Origin: Pilaira anomala
Taxonomy: Eukaryota > Mucoromycota > Mucoromycetes > Mucorales > Mucoraceae
NCBI GenBank assembly: GCA_025716855.1
Contig: JAIXMQ010000012.1
Coordinates: 496,001 to 560,000, forward strand
Direction: 5' to 3'
Length of the DNA: 64,000 nucleotides
A program made the position numbers and the translations under genes. This document shows, piece by piece, positions 47,357-59,192 of this stretch. Below the pieces are notes generated by a model. That model saw only the letters and a list, made by a program, of their open reading frames with translations. It did no database searches and was not told the origin of the DNA. Every line of letters begins with the position of its first letter. Position 1 is the first letter of the stretch.

Positions 47357-49087
47357 TTATTCTTCAAATGGGTTTATATCGTCTCTATTGATATTACTTT
47401 GCATTGGTGCTTTTCCCCTTTGATTGGTATTATTATTATTATTCATGTTGTTATTTTCTAATACGTTCATGATTTTATGAATGGAGCTTTGGTTTTGTAA
47501 TGTAAGTGTTAATAATTGTTGAATTTGATTTAAAATTTCTTCTTCGTTATTGGGTAAAATCCTAAAATTAGTTTCAGGACCTAAAAAAAAAAAAAAAATG
47601 ATGAACAGAGGTAAAACCCATGGATTAAATGCTGCTGCTGTTGCTGTTTTTTTTTTACCTGGTACAGATGTTCTTGTCGCTGTTGCGGTTACAGGTGTAT
47701 CAAGTACATCTTCTCCTCCCATCGGATTTAATCCCATTCTATTTGAAAATTGTCTTCTTCTCATACTTTCCCAAACAATCGTAAAATTTCTTCCAACAAT
47801 AATTGATGGTAACGCAATAAGCTAAAAAATAGATATATAATATATATTTTTTTTTAGCTTTCCTATAATTTTTGTTACTAGCCTCCCCCCCCCCCCTCTA
47901 AAACTTTGTTACCAAGACTCCGAACATCATAGCAGGAAAAGTAATTAATTTGCCAATAAAAGTAGTAGGTACCATGTCTCCATAACCAGTCGTTGTAATT
48001 GTCACCAAGACAAACCAAAATGCAGCTGGAATACTATCAAAAGAACTAGGTGATCCATCCGAGGCTACAAACGTCTGTAGGGTTTCATCCCAAATACCTC
48101 GTTCAGCAAAGTACAAGAGAGTAGAAAATAAGACAACGCATGTCACTGTGAAAAAGAAGAGTGCGGATAATGCATCGCCTGATCTTCGAAAGGCCATCAT
48201 CATGACTTCGATTGTCATAACTATCGCGTTGGAATATTTATAGGATTTAAATAATCTCAAGAGTCGAAATAATCGTAAAATAGTAAATCTAAATTCGTAG
48301 GTCTAAAAAATATATATATATATATATATATTATATATAAGTGATATATAACAATCTTTTTTTTTGGTACTTACTGTATCATGTTTTGCAATCACTTCTA
48401 TATAAAATGGAATAATCGATATAAAATCAATAATGGAAAGTGGTGCTACATGAGACATAAATTAATAACAAACTCCAATCAAATATATATATAAATCTGG
48501 TATATACTTGCAAAGGAAAAACTTTCTCAGCATACGAAAGGAATCCGAATGAGCAAACATACGAAGTAAATACTCTAAAGTAAATAACGCCACCATCGCC
48601 GACTCTAATTGAAACCTATCATATAAAATTTTAAAATGTCTTTTCTGTAGATCCCCCCGGAGAGAGAAAGAATTTTAACTTACCAGACTTTATTACTTTT
48701 AGCAGACCGAAAAGAAGGTATGGTTTCAATCGTAGTCGTGATAGCACTAAAGAGGATCAAGAACGAAACGATCACGTTTGTCCAAAACGCGGCACGACTA
48801 CTTGCAGGTTCCTCTAATAAAAGGTACAGTTTTCTTTTAAGTTCATTATTGATTTCAGGAAGTGGAAGAATAGGATCTTCAAGGTCTAAATGAGTAGAGG
48901 GACGAGCTTGTTGTTGTTGTTGCTGTTGCTGTGGTGGTTGTGGCTGAACTATAGAGCTCCAGCCTTTTGAAAAGTCCGTGGTATTAAACCGAGAAGATGA
49001 ACTTTCTGACATCTCTATCGTTTCTCCTTGATGAAGTGGTTCGTTTTCTTCTTCATCTCGATCTTGTTTATTAAAAAACAATCCCAT
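47357..49087 (-). CDS. Voltage-gated K+ channel (Kv, six TM)
   Basis: Six exons: 49087..48684, 48615..48512, 48445..48375, 48302..47913, 47821..47659, 47580..47357; 451 aa. Cytosolic N-terminus with poly-Q; S1 around FWTNVIVSFLILFS; S2 MVALFTLEYLLRMF; S3 PLSIIDFISIIPFYIEV; S4 FTILRLFRLLRLFKSYK with Arg/Lys at every third position; pore helix and selectivity filter TTTGYGDMVP (about residue 300); S6 GVLLIALPSIIVGRNF. The C-terminus is Asn/Gln-rich with a short possible coiled coil (NQIQQLLTLTLQNQ). No T1 domain seen. Intron 2 must use a GC donor (gcaagt at 48511), because the only GT nearby shifts the frame into a stop, while GC restores FFLSPLSIIDF. Unlike TOK1 it has a single pore loop. Confidence 0.92.
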
Positions 49088-49141
49088 AACAAGAACCTTT
49101 TATATTATTTTACTCCTTTATTTTTTTTTATATTTTTCCTG

Positions 49142-49174
<33 letters not shown>

Positions 49175-49211
49175 AAAGAGGGAAATAGAATGCGGGGCTT
49201 TTATTTTTTTT

Positions 49212-51013
49212 TTAAAAATTAAATGAGAATTGACCTCCACCGAAATGATGGGCAAAAGGGTTACCACCACCGTGATGAGCAAAAGGATGTTGATGATGAT
49301 GATGATGGTGTTGTTGTTGAGCAGATTCAGGATCATAAGGATCAAAGCCATTATCAAATTGTTCTCTCTTTTCTGGATCACTCAATACTTCATAGGCTTG
49401 ATTGATATCCGCCATTTTACTTTCTACTTGCGTTTTATCTAATTCGCCACTGTATTTATCCGGATGCCATGCGTGAGCCATTTTACGGTATGCTTTTTTA
49501 ATTGTTCTAGCATCGGAGTCTCTTGAAACGTCTTTTTAAAAAATTAATAAGTATTTTTTAAAAGATAAATATTTACATTTTTTTTTTCTTTTTTACCTAA
49601 AATTTTATAATAATCTCTCTTTTTACTTTGTCGTAACAACTGTTGTGCGCGCTGCAACATCTGTCGAATACGATTATCTTGCTGTTCACTTGCCTCAAAC
49701 GCCTTTTCCAAATCAAACACAGCGCCTTCAAAATCATTTTGATTTAATTTCAACTCACCTGTACGAAACAAAGCCTCTTGATGATTTGGCTCCATCTCTA
49801 AAGTGGCTGCACACCATTTCTCGGTCTTTTCAGTATCCTTGGATTCTGCCGCCACTGTACAGGCCAATCCATATATTTTAAGTGCTAATTTACGAGGTAA
49901 TTTAGCTTTCATTTCAGTTTCCAACAAGGTATGAGGAGCTTCGATCTCATGAAGAATCCCGCTCTTTTGTCCAACTAATGCGTTCAGGGCCGTAGCAAAT
50001 CTTTGTTGAGCATGTGCTTCGGTTGCTTTCTTGAGCTCTTTTTCAATACGTTTCATGAATCGGAACAAGGATTTACATTGCTTATCGTCTGGGTCATAAT
50101 GGACGCATGATTTTACTTGGGTTAGTGCACGATCCGGTTCGTATAATGAGAAAAAGTTCAAACTGGCTACTTGTAGCAAGAGTTCCTTATTGGATGGTGT
50201 CAAAACTGCAACACGTCTATTAGATTTTTTTTTTTTTAAAAAAAAAATTAATAAATACTTGAATATATAACATGTTGTTTTGCTTTTTTTTTTTACGTTA
50301 AATCACTTGTAGCTTCTTCAATTTCACCTTTTCCAACATGACACTTGGATCGAGTTAAACGCCATTGAGGTTTTTGAGGTGCAATACGAATGACCTCTGT
50401 CATGTATCGAATACAATCATCAAATTGTTTTCGTTCATATGCTTCTAAACCGAGTAAACTTGTCTTTTCAGCATGTTGTACTGATTCCAACTAATGAAAG
50501 AAATGTCAAAAAAAAAAAAGGAGGTATGCGTTTTTGTTTACTGTATATTTTTACCAATTCTTTCACTTGTGGATCCTTACTATCTTTATGCTGTAATAAA
50601 TCTTGTTTAGCTAAAGAGAAATCACCATCACTAGCATATAATTTAGCACGTTGTAATAAAGCTTTATCAAATCCAGGTCTTAAATCAAGAATGGTAGAGA
50701 AATCGTCAATAGCAGAACTTGTTCTACCCACAGATAAGTAAGCAGTTGCTCTCTTATAATAAGATAAATAATCAGAAGGGTCTTGGGCTATAAAAAAAGC
50801 TTTCTAGATGAGTAAAGTGTTGTTTGTTATATATTTATTGAAAAGAACTTTACCAATAGCAGCATCATAACTAATAATAGCTTCATTGTATTTTCCCGTC
50901 ATTAAGAACTGACTTCCTTCGATTAAGTGTTCTTGTACTGTCTTCTCTGCATAACAAGTATTGACAAGAAAAGGTAAAACGAAAGCAAGTAATAAACGAC
51001 GATGCGACCTCAT
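49212..51013 (-). CDS. DNAJC3: ER co-chaperone DNAJC3/P58-type (TPR + J domain)
   Basis: Lumenal Hsp40 that binds unfolded clients through TPR repeats and passes them to BiP. Five exons: 51013..50854, 50787..50555, 50490..50297, 50216..49597, 49531..49212; 508 aa, close to the animal protein. Signal peptide MRSHRRLLLAFVLPFLVNTCYA. Tandem TPR helices from about residue 28 to 385 (for example LYASDGDFSLAKQDL, LKLNQNDFEGAVFDLEKAFE). The J domain begins KRDYYKILDVSRDSDARTIK (across intron 4) with HPD in AWHPDKYSG, then INQAYEVLSDPEKREQFD. A His-rich and Gly/Phe-rich tail ends the protein; no HDEL-type signal is present, as in P58. Confidence 0.93.
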
Positions 51014-51390
51014 TATTATTGTATAAAGAAGAAGAAGAAAAAAGAAAAAAAAAAAAGTTACATTTTCTTTATATAATTAATATCAACCAATAAAAAGATT
51101 GATTCTTTTCTACAAATTGACACGTAAACAACAAGGAAAGTCATGTGAAGAATTAAGTTGTTTATTAAATCCACCATGATTTCCAAGTTCTTTTCTTCTT
51201 CTTCTTCACTGGTAACAATATCTCTATTGGATAAAGATAACGCCATTAAATGAGAAGTCCATGAGACTCTACTAAAATAAGTGATTTCAGAAAATATTTA
51301 AGGTACGCGCAGATTTTATACACAAGATGGGAAGAATTGTTTTCGGTTTTTAATAAGTGGCGAAAATAAATAAAAATATATATAAAATGC
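51014..51390. other. Intergenic, DNAJC3 promoter
   Basis: 377 bp between tandem minus-strand genes. It contains a 62-codon minus-strand ORF (51058-51246) with an acidic stretch and one hydrophobic segment, without family resemblance and lying where the DNAJC3 promoter/5' leader must be, so not called. Confidence 0.5.
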
Positions 51391-51641
51391 TTAATGAATA
51401 ATTAAAGGTCTTGTTTCTTCAGTGGGTAGAGATTGTATGATGGATGATTTCTTTGGTTGTTGACCGATCAAGATAAAAAATGATGCGAATAATAGAATAA
51501 AACAGAATACTGTCAGTGATAAATAGTTTATCCATAATATAGCACATGATAAAAATATTTCCTGTTGAATTTCTAATGGTATATTTTCACTCTTGATTTT
51601 ATATATAATATGTGCACCTATAAAACATACTTGAGTAAAAG

Positions 51642-51682
<41 letters not shown>

Positions 51683-52104
51683 ACACTTTATTACTTACCA
51701 AGTATTGAAAATAAAATTTGTATTAATAAAGTAAAACAAATAATACGTATAAACCACGACTTTTTCTTGGTGATAACAGAAGAGTTATTATGACTATTAC
51801 AACTTTCTTGATCTAACATGACTTGATGACTTTTTCCTGTTTGAGCACAAGCTAAAAAAGTAGTAAATATTTCAAATAAACTTGAAACAAAAGAACCTGC
51901 CAAGAATATTAAATATATTTGGGCATCTTGATAGAACCAGTTTTCTTTTTCGAATTCAACTAATTTCAAAACTGTAAGCGTTGTCAAGTACATATTATAC
52001 ACGTTCACTGGTAATAAGGACACGATCGATAACACAAGGCCTGCCATACCAATAAAACTTAGTAATAATCCTATCCATGATATAAAACTACGCTTATTTG
52101 TCAT
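51391..52104 (-). CDS. Four-TM membrane protein, unknown function
   Basis: Exons 52104..51699 and 51617..51391; 210 aa. Four hydrophobic helices: WIGLLLSFIGMAGLVLSIVS, IYLIFLAGSFVSSLFEIFTT, WFIRIICFTLLIQILFSILG and, in exon 2, WINYLSLTVFCFILLFASFF. Both termini are short and polar, with a likely cytosolic C-terminus (GQQPKKSSIIQSLPTEE). The tetraspan layout resembles SUR7/tetraspanin-like and MARVEL proteins but I see no signature motif (no CCG), so no family is assigned. Unusual setting: the 5' leader is a (CA)n tract and the single intron begins with a long (UG)n tract. Confidence 0.7.
51644..51686 (+). repeat. (AC)n microsatellite in intron of the four-TM gene
   Basis: About 20 AC units with one TAC interruption, just downstream of the 5' splice site; read as (UG)n in the pre-mRNA of the minus-strand gene. 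Confidence 0.9.
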
Positions 52105-52105
52105 T

Positions 52106-52106
52106 A

Positions 52107-52140
<34 letters not shown>

Positions 52141-52147
52141 TGTGTGT
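52106..52147 (+). repeat. (TG)n microsatellite in 5' leader of the four-TM gene
   Basis: About 20 TG units with one interruption, ending 2 bp from the start codon; read as (CA)n in the transcript. Confidence 0.9.
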
Positions 52148-52172
52148 TTATGTATATAGAGCAAAAGAAAAT

Positions 52173-52210
<38 letters not shown>

Positions 52211-52262
52211 TTTTTTATTATTATTATTATTCTTCTTTTTGTTAGTGGGTAGGACAAGACGT

Positions 52263-55200
52263 TTATTGGGTATCCAACAAGATCTCTTTTAAATAAGCGT
52301 TGGATTGAATTTGAGGTAAATACTTTTGTTTTACACTCTTTAAATGGCTTTCGGTATCCGATGTTTGAATCGAAAGTTCTTGTACTATTTGTTTCATGAT
52401 CAATTTACCGTCCTATATATAAATACATTTTTTTTAGAATTTCAAATCTTCTCTAATATAAATATTTTTTTTTTTCCAATTACCTTGACTTCTTGCGTAT
52501 CATCAGTTTCAATACCTCGTACAAGATCAGCTTCTTGATCTAATTCAATCGCTTTACGTTTAGCTAATCGGATGACTTCTGGAGGAAATCGAGCGAGGCC
52601 AGCAACATGAATACCAAAAGACTTATCTCCAACCCCTTTATTCACTTTATATAATAATGTCACATCGCCTTCTGTACCCACATGGACAGCTACATGTAAG
52701 TTTTCAACATGCTTTACCTTTTCTGTCAAAGTAGTTAATTCATGAAAATGTGTAGCAAATAAACAAAATGCTCTTGTATGTGTAGCAATATGTCTAAATA
52801 AATATAAGTTAATTTTTTGTTTTTTTTTTTTTTTTTAATGTAACTTTACTCCGAGATTGCCCAGGCTAAACCTATACCATCTGAAGTACTTGTACCTCGA
52901 CCCAATTCATCAATAATAACAAGTGAATTACGAGTAGCCGTCTTTAAGATGGTAGCAGTTTCCAACATCTCTGCCATAAATGTAGAAACGCCCTTGAGTT
53001 GACTATCACTTGCACCTACTCTTGCCAAGATAGAATCGAATATACATAAGGTTGCCTTTGTACAAGGAACAAAACAACCAATTTGTGCCATCAATGAAAT
53101 CACACCCACCTTTATAAAAATTATTTTTAGCTTTCTCGTTTGTAAAACAAAAAAAAAAAAAAAAGTTACCTGTCGAATATATGTTGATTTGCCTCCCATA
53201 TTAGGTCCTGTAACTATTTTAAATTCGGATGTTTCTATTTTAAAATGTTAGAATTTTTGGCTTTTTTATTTTTTTTTTTTTTTTATAAATTGAGCTGTTA
53301 CCTCGAATCATATCCACATCGTTAGGAATAAATGTAACGTAATCTTGAACTTCTAAACATGGATGTCTAGCATTTTCAAGTATAACATTACCTTGACCTT
53401 TTTTTTTTAAAAAAAAAAATAAAGAAAATTAATATAATATATTTATCTAAATGATATTATATTTTACCGCATGAACTCATCATAGGTCGTACGTAAGGAA
53501 TAGGCGCCATGACAGAGACATGTGCAAAACTAATCAAAACATCCATATGAGCAATCAAAAAGCCCAAGGCTTCCAATGTAGGACAATAAGTACCTAATAT
53601 ACTCAAGCTATTTAGCGACAAGAAAACAAATATATATATATTATATATTACCAACAATACTAATGACTTCCTTTACTAAACCTCTTTGTTTATCATCATA
53701 ATCTTTTGAAAGATCTGCATATCGATTACTTGCATCTTTTAATCTTCTTGTGGTGAAAACCGTACCTGATTTTTGTGTAGTAAGTTCAACGTATTCGGAT
53801 TTATTACGGATTTTGGAAGCTTCTGTTCGACCGATAATTCGGAAACAATGACCGTATAAACTGTGTTTCTCTAATCTCAGTTTCTTTTCTTTTTCCAAGT
53901 TAAGTTGGTTTGAGACTCTTTCAAATTCTATGTTCATTTCTGCTTCAATATGTTTCATTTCCGAATGAATATCTATTATATATATATATATATAAAATTA
54001 AGTGTTTGTTTTTTTTTTTTAAAAAAAAAAAATGTATTTTATATAATTACTTTGTAATTCTTCGTTAAATTCAGCTTTAATGATATATTCATGATTCTCT
54101 GCAGCTTCAAGATCAATTGTAGTCACTACTAATTCTTCCAGCTTGGTCAATTGAGTATAACAAGCTTCAATCTTATCGGTATAAGTGACCTTGATCAACT
54201 CACCGATTTCAGCCGTAGGAGCAGCCGCATTCATTAAACAAGCAATCAAAGGAGGTAACCTGATCACAACTTGATAAATACGTAATACATCTTGAAGCGT
54301 AGCGGATCCTTTCAAGACTCGTTTGGAAATACGATGTAAATCGGGTATATGATTCAAATGAGCTTCCTGCATCATCTGTCTCAACTCAGTATCCTCTACA
54401 AAGGCCTGTACGAGATCTTGACGGCAATTGATTTCGGTTAGACTTAAAAGGGGTTGCTTTAACCATTGTGCAAATAATCGACTTCCTTGTGCTGTACAGC
54501 ATTTGTTCAATAAGCCGTATAAACTCGTGGTTTTACTAGGTCCGTCTTGTGGTGTTGGTAATAAGTTGAGGGCGGTCAGCGCAGGTCCGTCCAGTCGCAT
54601 ATATTGTGATAGGTCGTGGTTATTTAAGGTGAATTTTCCAAAGTTGTCGTCGCTTTCCATTAATTTTAAATATGAAATAATACATGCGCATGAGGATAAT
54701 GCATCTTTCATCTCAAATTCGGCTATTGTGTATAGGAGATGGAATTTATAAATTTTTTATCTTTCTTTCTTTCTTTTTTTTTTCGTTCTTTTTGAATCAC
54801 TTACGTAAAGATTCTACATTCATATCTCCTTCCAATAAACGATTTAAATCTTGCGCGATATTCTTTGCATTAAATTCAGCTATTAGGGTTGAGTCAGAAT
54901 TAATTCAAAAATCACACACACACACACACACACATGTAAAATAAAATTCTTACTCTTTTTTCTTTCGGTAAGAGCTACATTGCATCGCAAAAGAATATCC
55001 TTAATCTTTTTTCTATCGAAATCTCTTTCTTCGGAAGTTGTAGTTGGTAAGATACATTCTTTTACACCCAATTGAATAATCAAAGACTATATATACAAGA
55101 TTCATGTATATTTTTCAGTGTTTAATCTAAAAAATTTTTTTTTTGTGTGTGTGTGTTCTTTTTTACCTCTAAATTTGAATAGGATTCATTATCAATAAAT

Positions 55201-55924
55201 TCACTTAAACCTAATTGATTAATTGTAGTATCTGCAAAAGAAACACCCACTGTCTACAAAAAAAAAAGAAAGAAATAGACACTTTAGTCTCTACAACATA
55301 TATATTTTTTTTTTAAGTCATTCTAACCTTTTGTTCTTGAGATACACCATAAGTGATAGCAATCACAACCGGAGCCGAATCCATTTGAGTATTTGAAAAC
55401 AAAAACTCTTCCACTTGTTGTAAATTACCCGGTGAAGCTTTACAGATCACTTTCCAATCATTTCTATTCTGTTTCCAAATCTCAATCCGTAACTGCTTAT
55501 TCATCAAGATCTCTCGCAAGAAGTTTTTGGCCACCTTTTGAGTGAGCTTGGTAGTGGCTAGTCCAGTATGGATATCTCCAAACCAGTATTTGATCACGGT
55601 TGTTGTTTGATAGACTGTTTCAGCTACGAATTTGGCATCGTCTCCATGTACTGTGTAATAGTTTCCTCCGTTTGCTTCTCGTTCGAATAATCGAAGTGTA
55701 CCTTCTTCCGTCTAATATGTATGTTTTTAGTTTTTTTTTTTTTTTTTTGACAGGTTCATAAAGGGAAAGAGAAACTCACTGTATTCAAGTTCTTATAAAA
55801 TTGAACAAATGTTTGTTGCTCAGAATTTCCTGTTATTTTCTGTTTTATTAGTTATAAGTAAGGTATATTGTTGTTTTTTTTTTGTACCAATTTCGGGAAT
55901 CTCTTCAGTTTCTGTTGTACTCAT
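52263..55924 (-). CDS. MSH2: DNA mismatch repair protein MSH2
   Basis: Mismatch-recognition ATPase, partner of MSH6/MSH3. Fourteen exons: 55924..55888, 55829..55780, 55711..55328, 55253..55167, 55086..54954, 54879..54805, 54722..54051, 53972..53652, 53593..53468, 53397..53302, 53234..53170, 53109..52850, 52793..52484, 52412..52263; 921 aa, as expected. Domain order: N-terminal mismatch-binding domain ([14 protein letters not shown] onward), connector, lever/clamp region ([20 protein letters not shown]), then Walker [14 protein letters not shown] (about residue 675), [20 protein letters not shown], Walker [15 protein letters not shown] and the His switch FATHFHELT. The C-terminal dimerisation helix follows ([12 protein letters not shown]). 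In E2 and E9 the downstream of two nearby AG acceptors is required to keep the frame open. Confidence 0.96.
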
Positions 55925-56469
55925 AACTCGCGTATTATTTCTATGAAAAAAAAAAAAGGGAAAAGAAAGGCGCGATTGTAAAAAAAAAAAAAAAATATGT
56001 ATAAATAGGGACGCTTGTTTTGACAGTCAGTTTGGTGTGACTGAAGAAAATGGTCTCTGAAAGTAACATAAATGATATCCATATACCCAAGTGGTTCCTG
56101 TGTTTAAGTAATGTTTCCTCATCATTAAATTGAGTGTTTAGATACTAACTTTTGTGCAAACATAGTCAACAAAAAAAAAAAAATTTGTATCTCATAAAAA
56201 AAAAGCATATTTCTATGATCAATTCATCATTCATGCATACGCTTTTTTATAACTTATACCGTACCCGCTCTATTTAAGACTAAAAAAAAAAAACTTCAGA
56301 CTTTTGTGGCCTTAAATCGAACGGCCTTATAAATAGTGAGCGAATACTGTAGGTACACACAAATAAGTCAGCGATACCTATTTTTTTTTTTTTTTGCATT
56401 TATCATAGACAAAACTCAAAAAAAAAAAGTTTTATTTCGAAATATATAATTAAACACATTAGATTTTCT
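55925..56469. other. Intergenic, MSH2 promoter
   Basis: 545 bp A+T-rich spacer between tandem minus-strand genes. It contains cttaaatcgaacgg and tatttaagact-type short palindromic stretches. No clear MluI-box (acgcgt) or other cell-cycle site was found. No gene. Confidence 0.5.
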
Positions 56470-56955
56470 TCATGAAATAAAAAAAGATTTCAACTCTTCA
56501 AGTTTTTCCACCACTTTTTGATAAAATTCTGTGTCCGACTTAGTATCATCCTCATCACTATTTCCTACAGCAGAAGCCGTATCCGTTTCTGACTCACTCG
56601 TACTACTTGAAACCAGGATTACATCAGGCCCATTCTTTTCAATTCGTTCAGGATGATGCTCTTCTCGTATATGTTCGTTTAAGGATTCCAAATCATCCGA
56701 GGGAGCATGAAACCAGCAAGAAGGACAGGCGTACTCTTCAATTGTCCATGGTCCATTTTTATTTGAGACGTAGGTGTACTGTCTGTGTTCAGGTCTTTGA
56801 CCGTAACGAGGTGGAATTCGATAGCGATGTATCTTTTCTATATGGTCAATACATGTCTTTGCGTTTCTCAAGATGATACCACAAATAAAACATGCATAGT
56901 CTAGATGTACTGTAATTTTATCTAAATTTACTACTGTGTTCGATACTTCTGACAT
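56470..56955 (-). CDS. Two-finger C2H2 zinc-finger protein, unknown
   Basis: Intron-less 161-aa ORF, ATG at 56955. Two finger-like units: CFIC-x13-H-x4-H (residues about 22-43) and CPSC-x14-H-x4-H (about 77-99, in SLNEHIREEHHPE), separated by a basic/aromatic linker (RIPPRYGQRPEHRQYTYVS). The C-terminal third is acidic and Ser-rich (SESETDTAS, DEDDTKSDTEF) with a short coiled segment (YQKVVEKLEELKSFF). Pairing of distant C2H2 units is compatible with DNA or RNA binding, but I do not recognise the family. Small size and lack of introns contrast with its neighbours. Confidence 0.68.
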   Translation of the reverse strand: MSEVSNTVVNLDKITVHLDYACFICGIILRNAKTCIDHIEKIHRYRIPPRYGQRPEHRQYTYVSNKNGPWTIEEYACPSCWFHAPSDDLESLNEHIREEHHPERIEKNGPDVILVSSSTSESETDTASAVGNSDEDDTKSDTEFYQKVVEKLEELKSFFIS

Positions 56956-57410
56956 GTTGATAAGGAAAAAAAAGAGAGAGAGAGATCGAGGAAAGAAAGA
57001 AAAAAAAAAGAAAAGAAATATATTTTTGTTGGTTCCATTTTATCAATCACAATAAAAACAACAATAGTCACTGCTACTTCGTTCTTCTTTTTGATATATT
57101 TGATATGATGGGTTTTATTTTCAAATAAAGAGGACTTCCCTCGTCCTCGAAGAAAAGAACAAATTATTCGTTATATCTCTTTCTTTCTCTTTTCGTATAG
57201 TAACATGATAAGATCCATCTTTTTTCTTTTTTATGAATTGTTGGCATGACTTGTTTAATTCAAGTTATCATTGACAAAATATTATCAAAATAATAGTAGT
57301 GTATATTTTATTCATAATTGGATATATAAATAGGAATGGTAAGAAAAAAAAAAAAGAAAAGGAAGAAAGTTATAGAATAAACATAGTATGTACAATGAGA
57401 CGAAACGAAA
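56956..57410. other. Intergenic
   Basis: 455 bp between tandem minus-strand genes, including a GA-rich patch directly upstream of the zinc-finger gene (56972-57016) and poly-A. Nothing else seen. Confidence 0.5.
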
Positions 57411-59192
57411 TTAATAGCTAAAATCTTCACAATGAAGTGTGACATTAAAAGATTTATGCATAGATAAAGATGCAACTGTATTTTTAAAACTAATATTAAA
57501 TCCAGTTGGACCACAAACTATGTAAAAAAAAAAAAGGGGAGGGGGGTATTTAGTCATGATCCTTTATATAAACTTATTTATAGTCATACCATAAGCCCTA
57601 ACATCAGTTGGGTGTGATAAAATAGTTGCTGCATCAAGACGTTCTCCTTGAGTCACATCCACAGCTTTCTTTGGCGAATACGAATGATGCTTCTTGGTAA
57701 CAGATTGAGAATCTATAAATTCATTGATCATACTACTTGAGTGAGCAGTAGATTCATCTGTCGTATTTTGTCTTTCAATACTTTCCAGAGAATATTTGGC
57801 AGTAACATGAAGTTTAATATGAAGGTTAGGAAATCGAGGATTACTTTCAAACACATGATTTAAGTACTCCAATTCCTGACGAAACCATTCCAATTCAGCG
57901 AAGCGACGTACAGACCAATAAAAATAAACATCTTTTGTTTTCCAATGATTCAATTGATCCTTCTCTGACAGATCGCAATTTTCATCATAGGTAATTAAGG
58001 TATCAGTTAATTCACGTAAAAGACGCATACCAAATGTGATGCCTGCACCACCAGTAGCAATCACAACAGAACTAGCATCTGTCAGAACATCCATTGCTTT
58101 AATTTGTGTACTTCCAAATGGACCGCTGACAAATACAGGTAACCCTTTTGAAGCATCCATTTTTTCATAGACGGAACGAGTGAAATTACCTCGAGCCATC
58201 ACACAGACCTCGATTGAATTCTGATACTTTACATTTTGTTGTTGAACACTGGTGATTGTAAAAGGATGCCATTGGAAAGCGGAGATAGCAGGTATACATA
58301 AATTGATATGTTGACCAATTGCATGTGTCTTCATAGGACTTGAAAGTCGAATTGAAATCTTGGTACATCCTTCAGGAAGAAGATCAAAGTAAGCTTGTGC
58401 CATATAGGTCTTGACAAACCAAACAGCAACCAAATTTAACGCGTAGCAGAATAATCCGGAAACAAAGTAACGCATAGCATAAGGTGTATGCACTGCAATT
58501 AAGCCAATAAAGACAATACCAAGTAAATGCGTGCTAAGAAACAGCTCATAACAGTATTTACGAACGGGTAAGAAACTACCGAGGATGACTACACATAAGC
58601 AGCCATAACCTGCTAATCCATATTGAACTTTGTTGATTTGCATCTGGCTTTGCATGAATGACGGAAATTTAGCCCAGGATTGTACCATGAATGACATGTG
58701 AACTGTTGCACATACAATTAATGCTAAACCTAAAATACGATGCAAGAAATTCATACGAATAGATGAAATACCCGTCAAGAAAGAAACTGCAGAGTTCTTT
58801 CCTGTAGATGATAACAAGAACGGAACGATAGCTAAGCATAAAAATCCGGCTCGATTTGAGTTGAGTTTAAGGTCCACGTTTAATAAGAGTAGTGGTAAAA
58901 TGGCAGAAATGAGTGCACAGGTAACAAGAAATGCTCCCAAAGGAGGACACACTCCAAATGGACTGTATGAAAACTTGTTTATAAAATAATTTTCCATTTT
59001 TCTGTATTGTGTTATGAAACGTCCAATCATTGAAAGTCCAAATATGTTTTTGTAACTGTGGTGGTAGTGAATAAATAAGTGACGGACTGTAAGAAATGCA
59101 ATGATTGAGGCGATGATGGTTATCAGTTGATTTGCATAGGGTTCATTTACGTTGGCTGGAGTTGCCTGACTACTGCCATGCTCATGGTCCAT
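57411..59192 (-). CDS. Ferric/cupric reductase, FRE family transmembrane flavocytochrome
   Basis: Plasma-membrane oxidoreductase moving electrons from cytosolic NADPH via FAD and two hemes to extracellular Fe(III)/Cu(II). Exons 59192..57590 and 57517..57411; 569 aa. Bis-heme ligands are visible as H-x13-H in FLHRILGLALIVCATVHMS and H-x12-H in STHLLGIVFIGLIAVHT. FAD loop WHPFTITS, NADPH sites GPFGS, VVIATGGAGITFGMRLL and, in exon 2, YVCGPTGFN. The N-terminus has a His-containing start (MDHEHGSS) and several TM helices. No EF-hands and lacks the NOX-type sequence details, so reductase rather than superoxide-forming oxidase, though this is not fully excluded. Head-to-head with a copper-binding BIM1-like gene. 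Confidence 0.9.

Noticed and set aside
48502..48512. GT donor at 48507 for K+ channel intron 2
   Set aside because: Leads to a frameshift and early stop in exon 3; the GC donor at 48511 restores the conserved S2-S3 sequence.
51058..51246. 62-codon minus-strand ORF upstream of DNAJC3
   Set aside because: No family resemblance, lies in the promoter/leader of the same-strand DNAJC3 gene, and has no splice or start context of its own.
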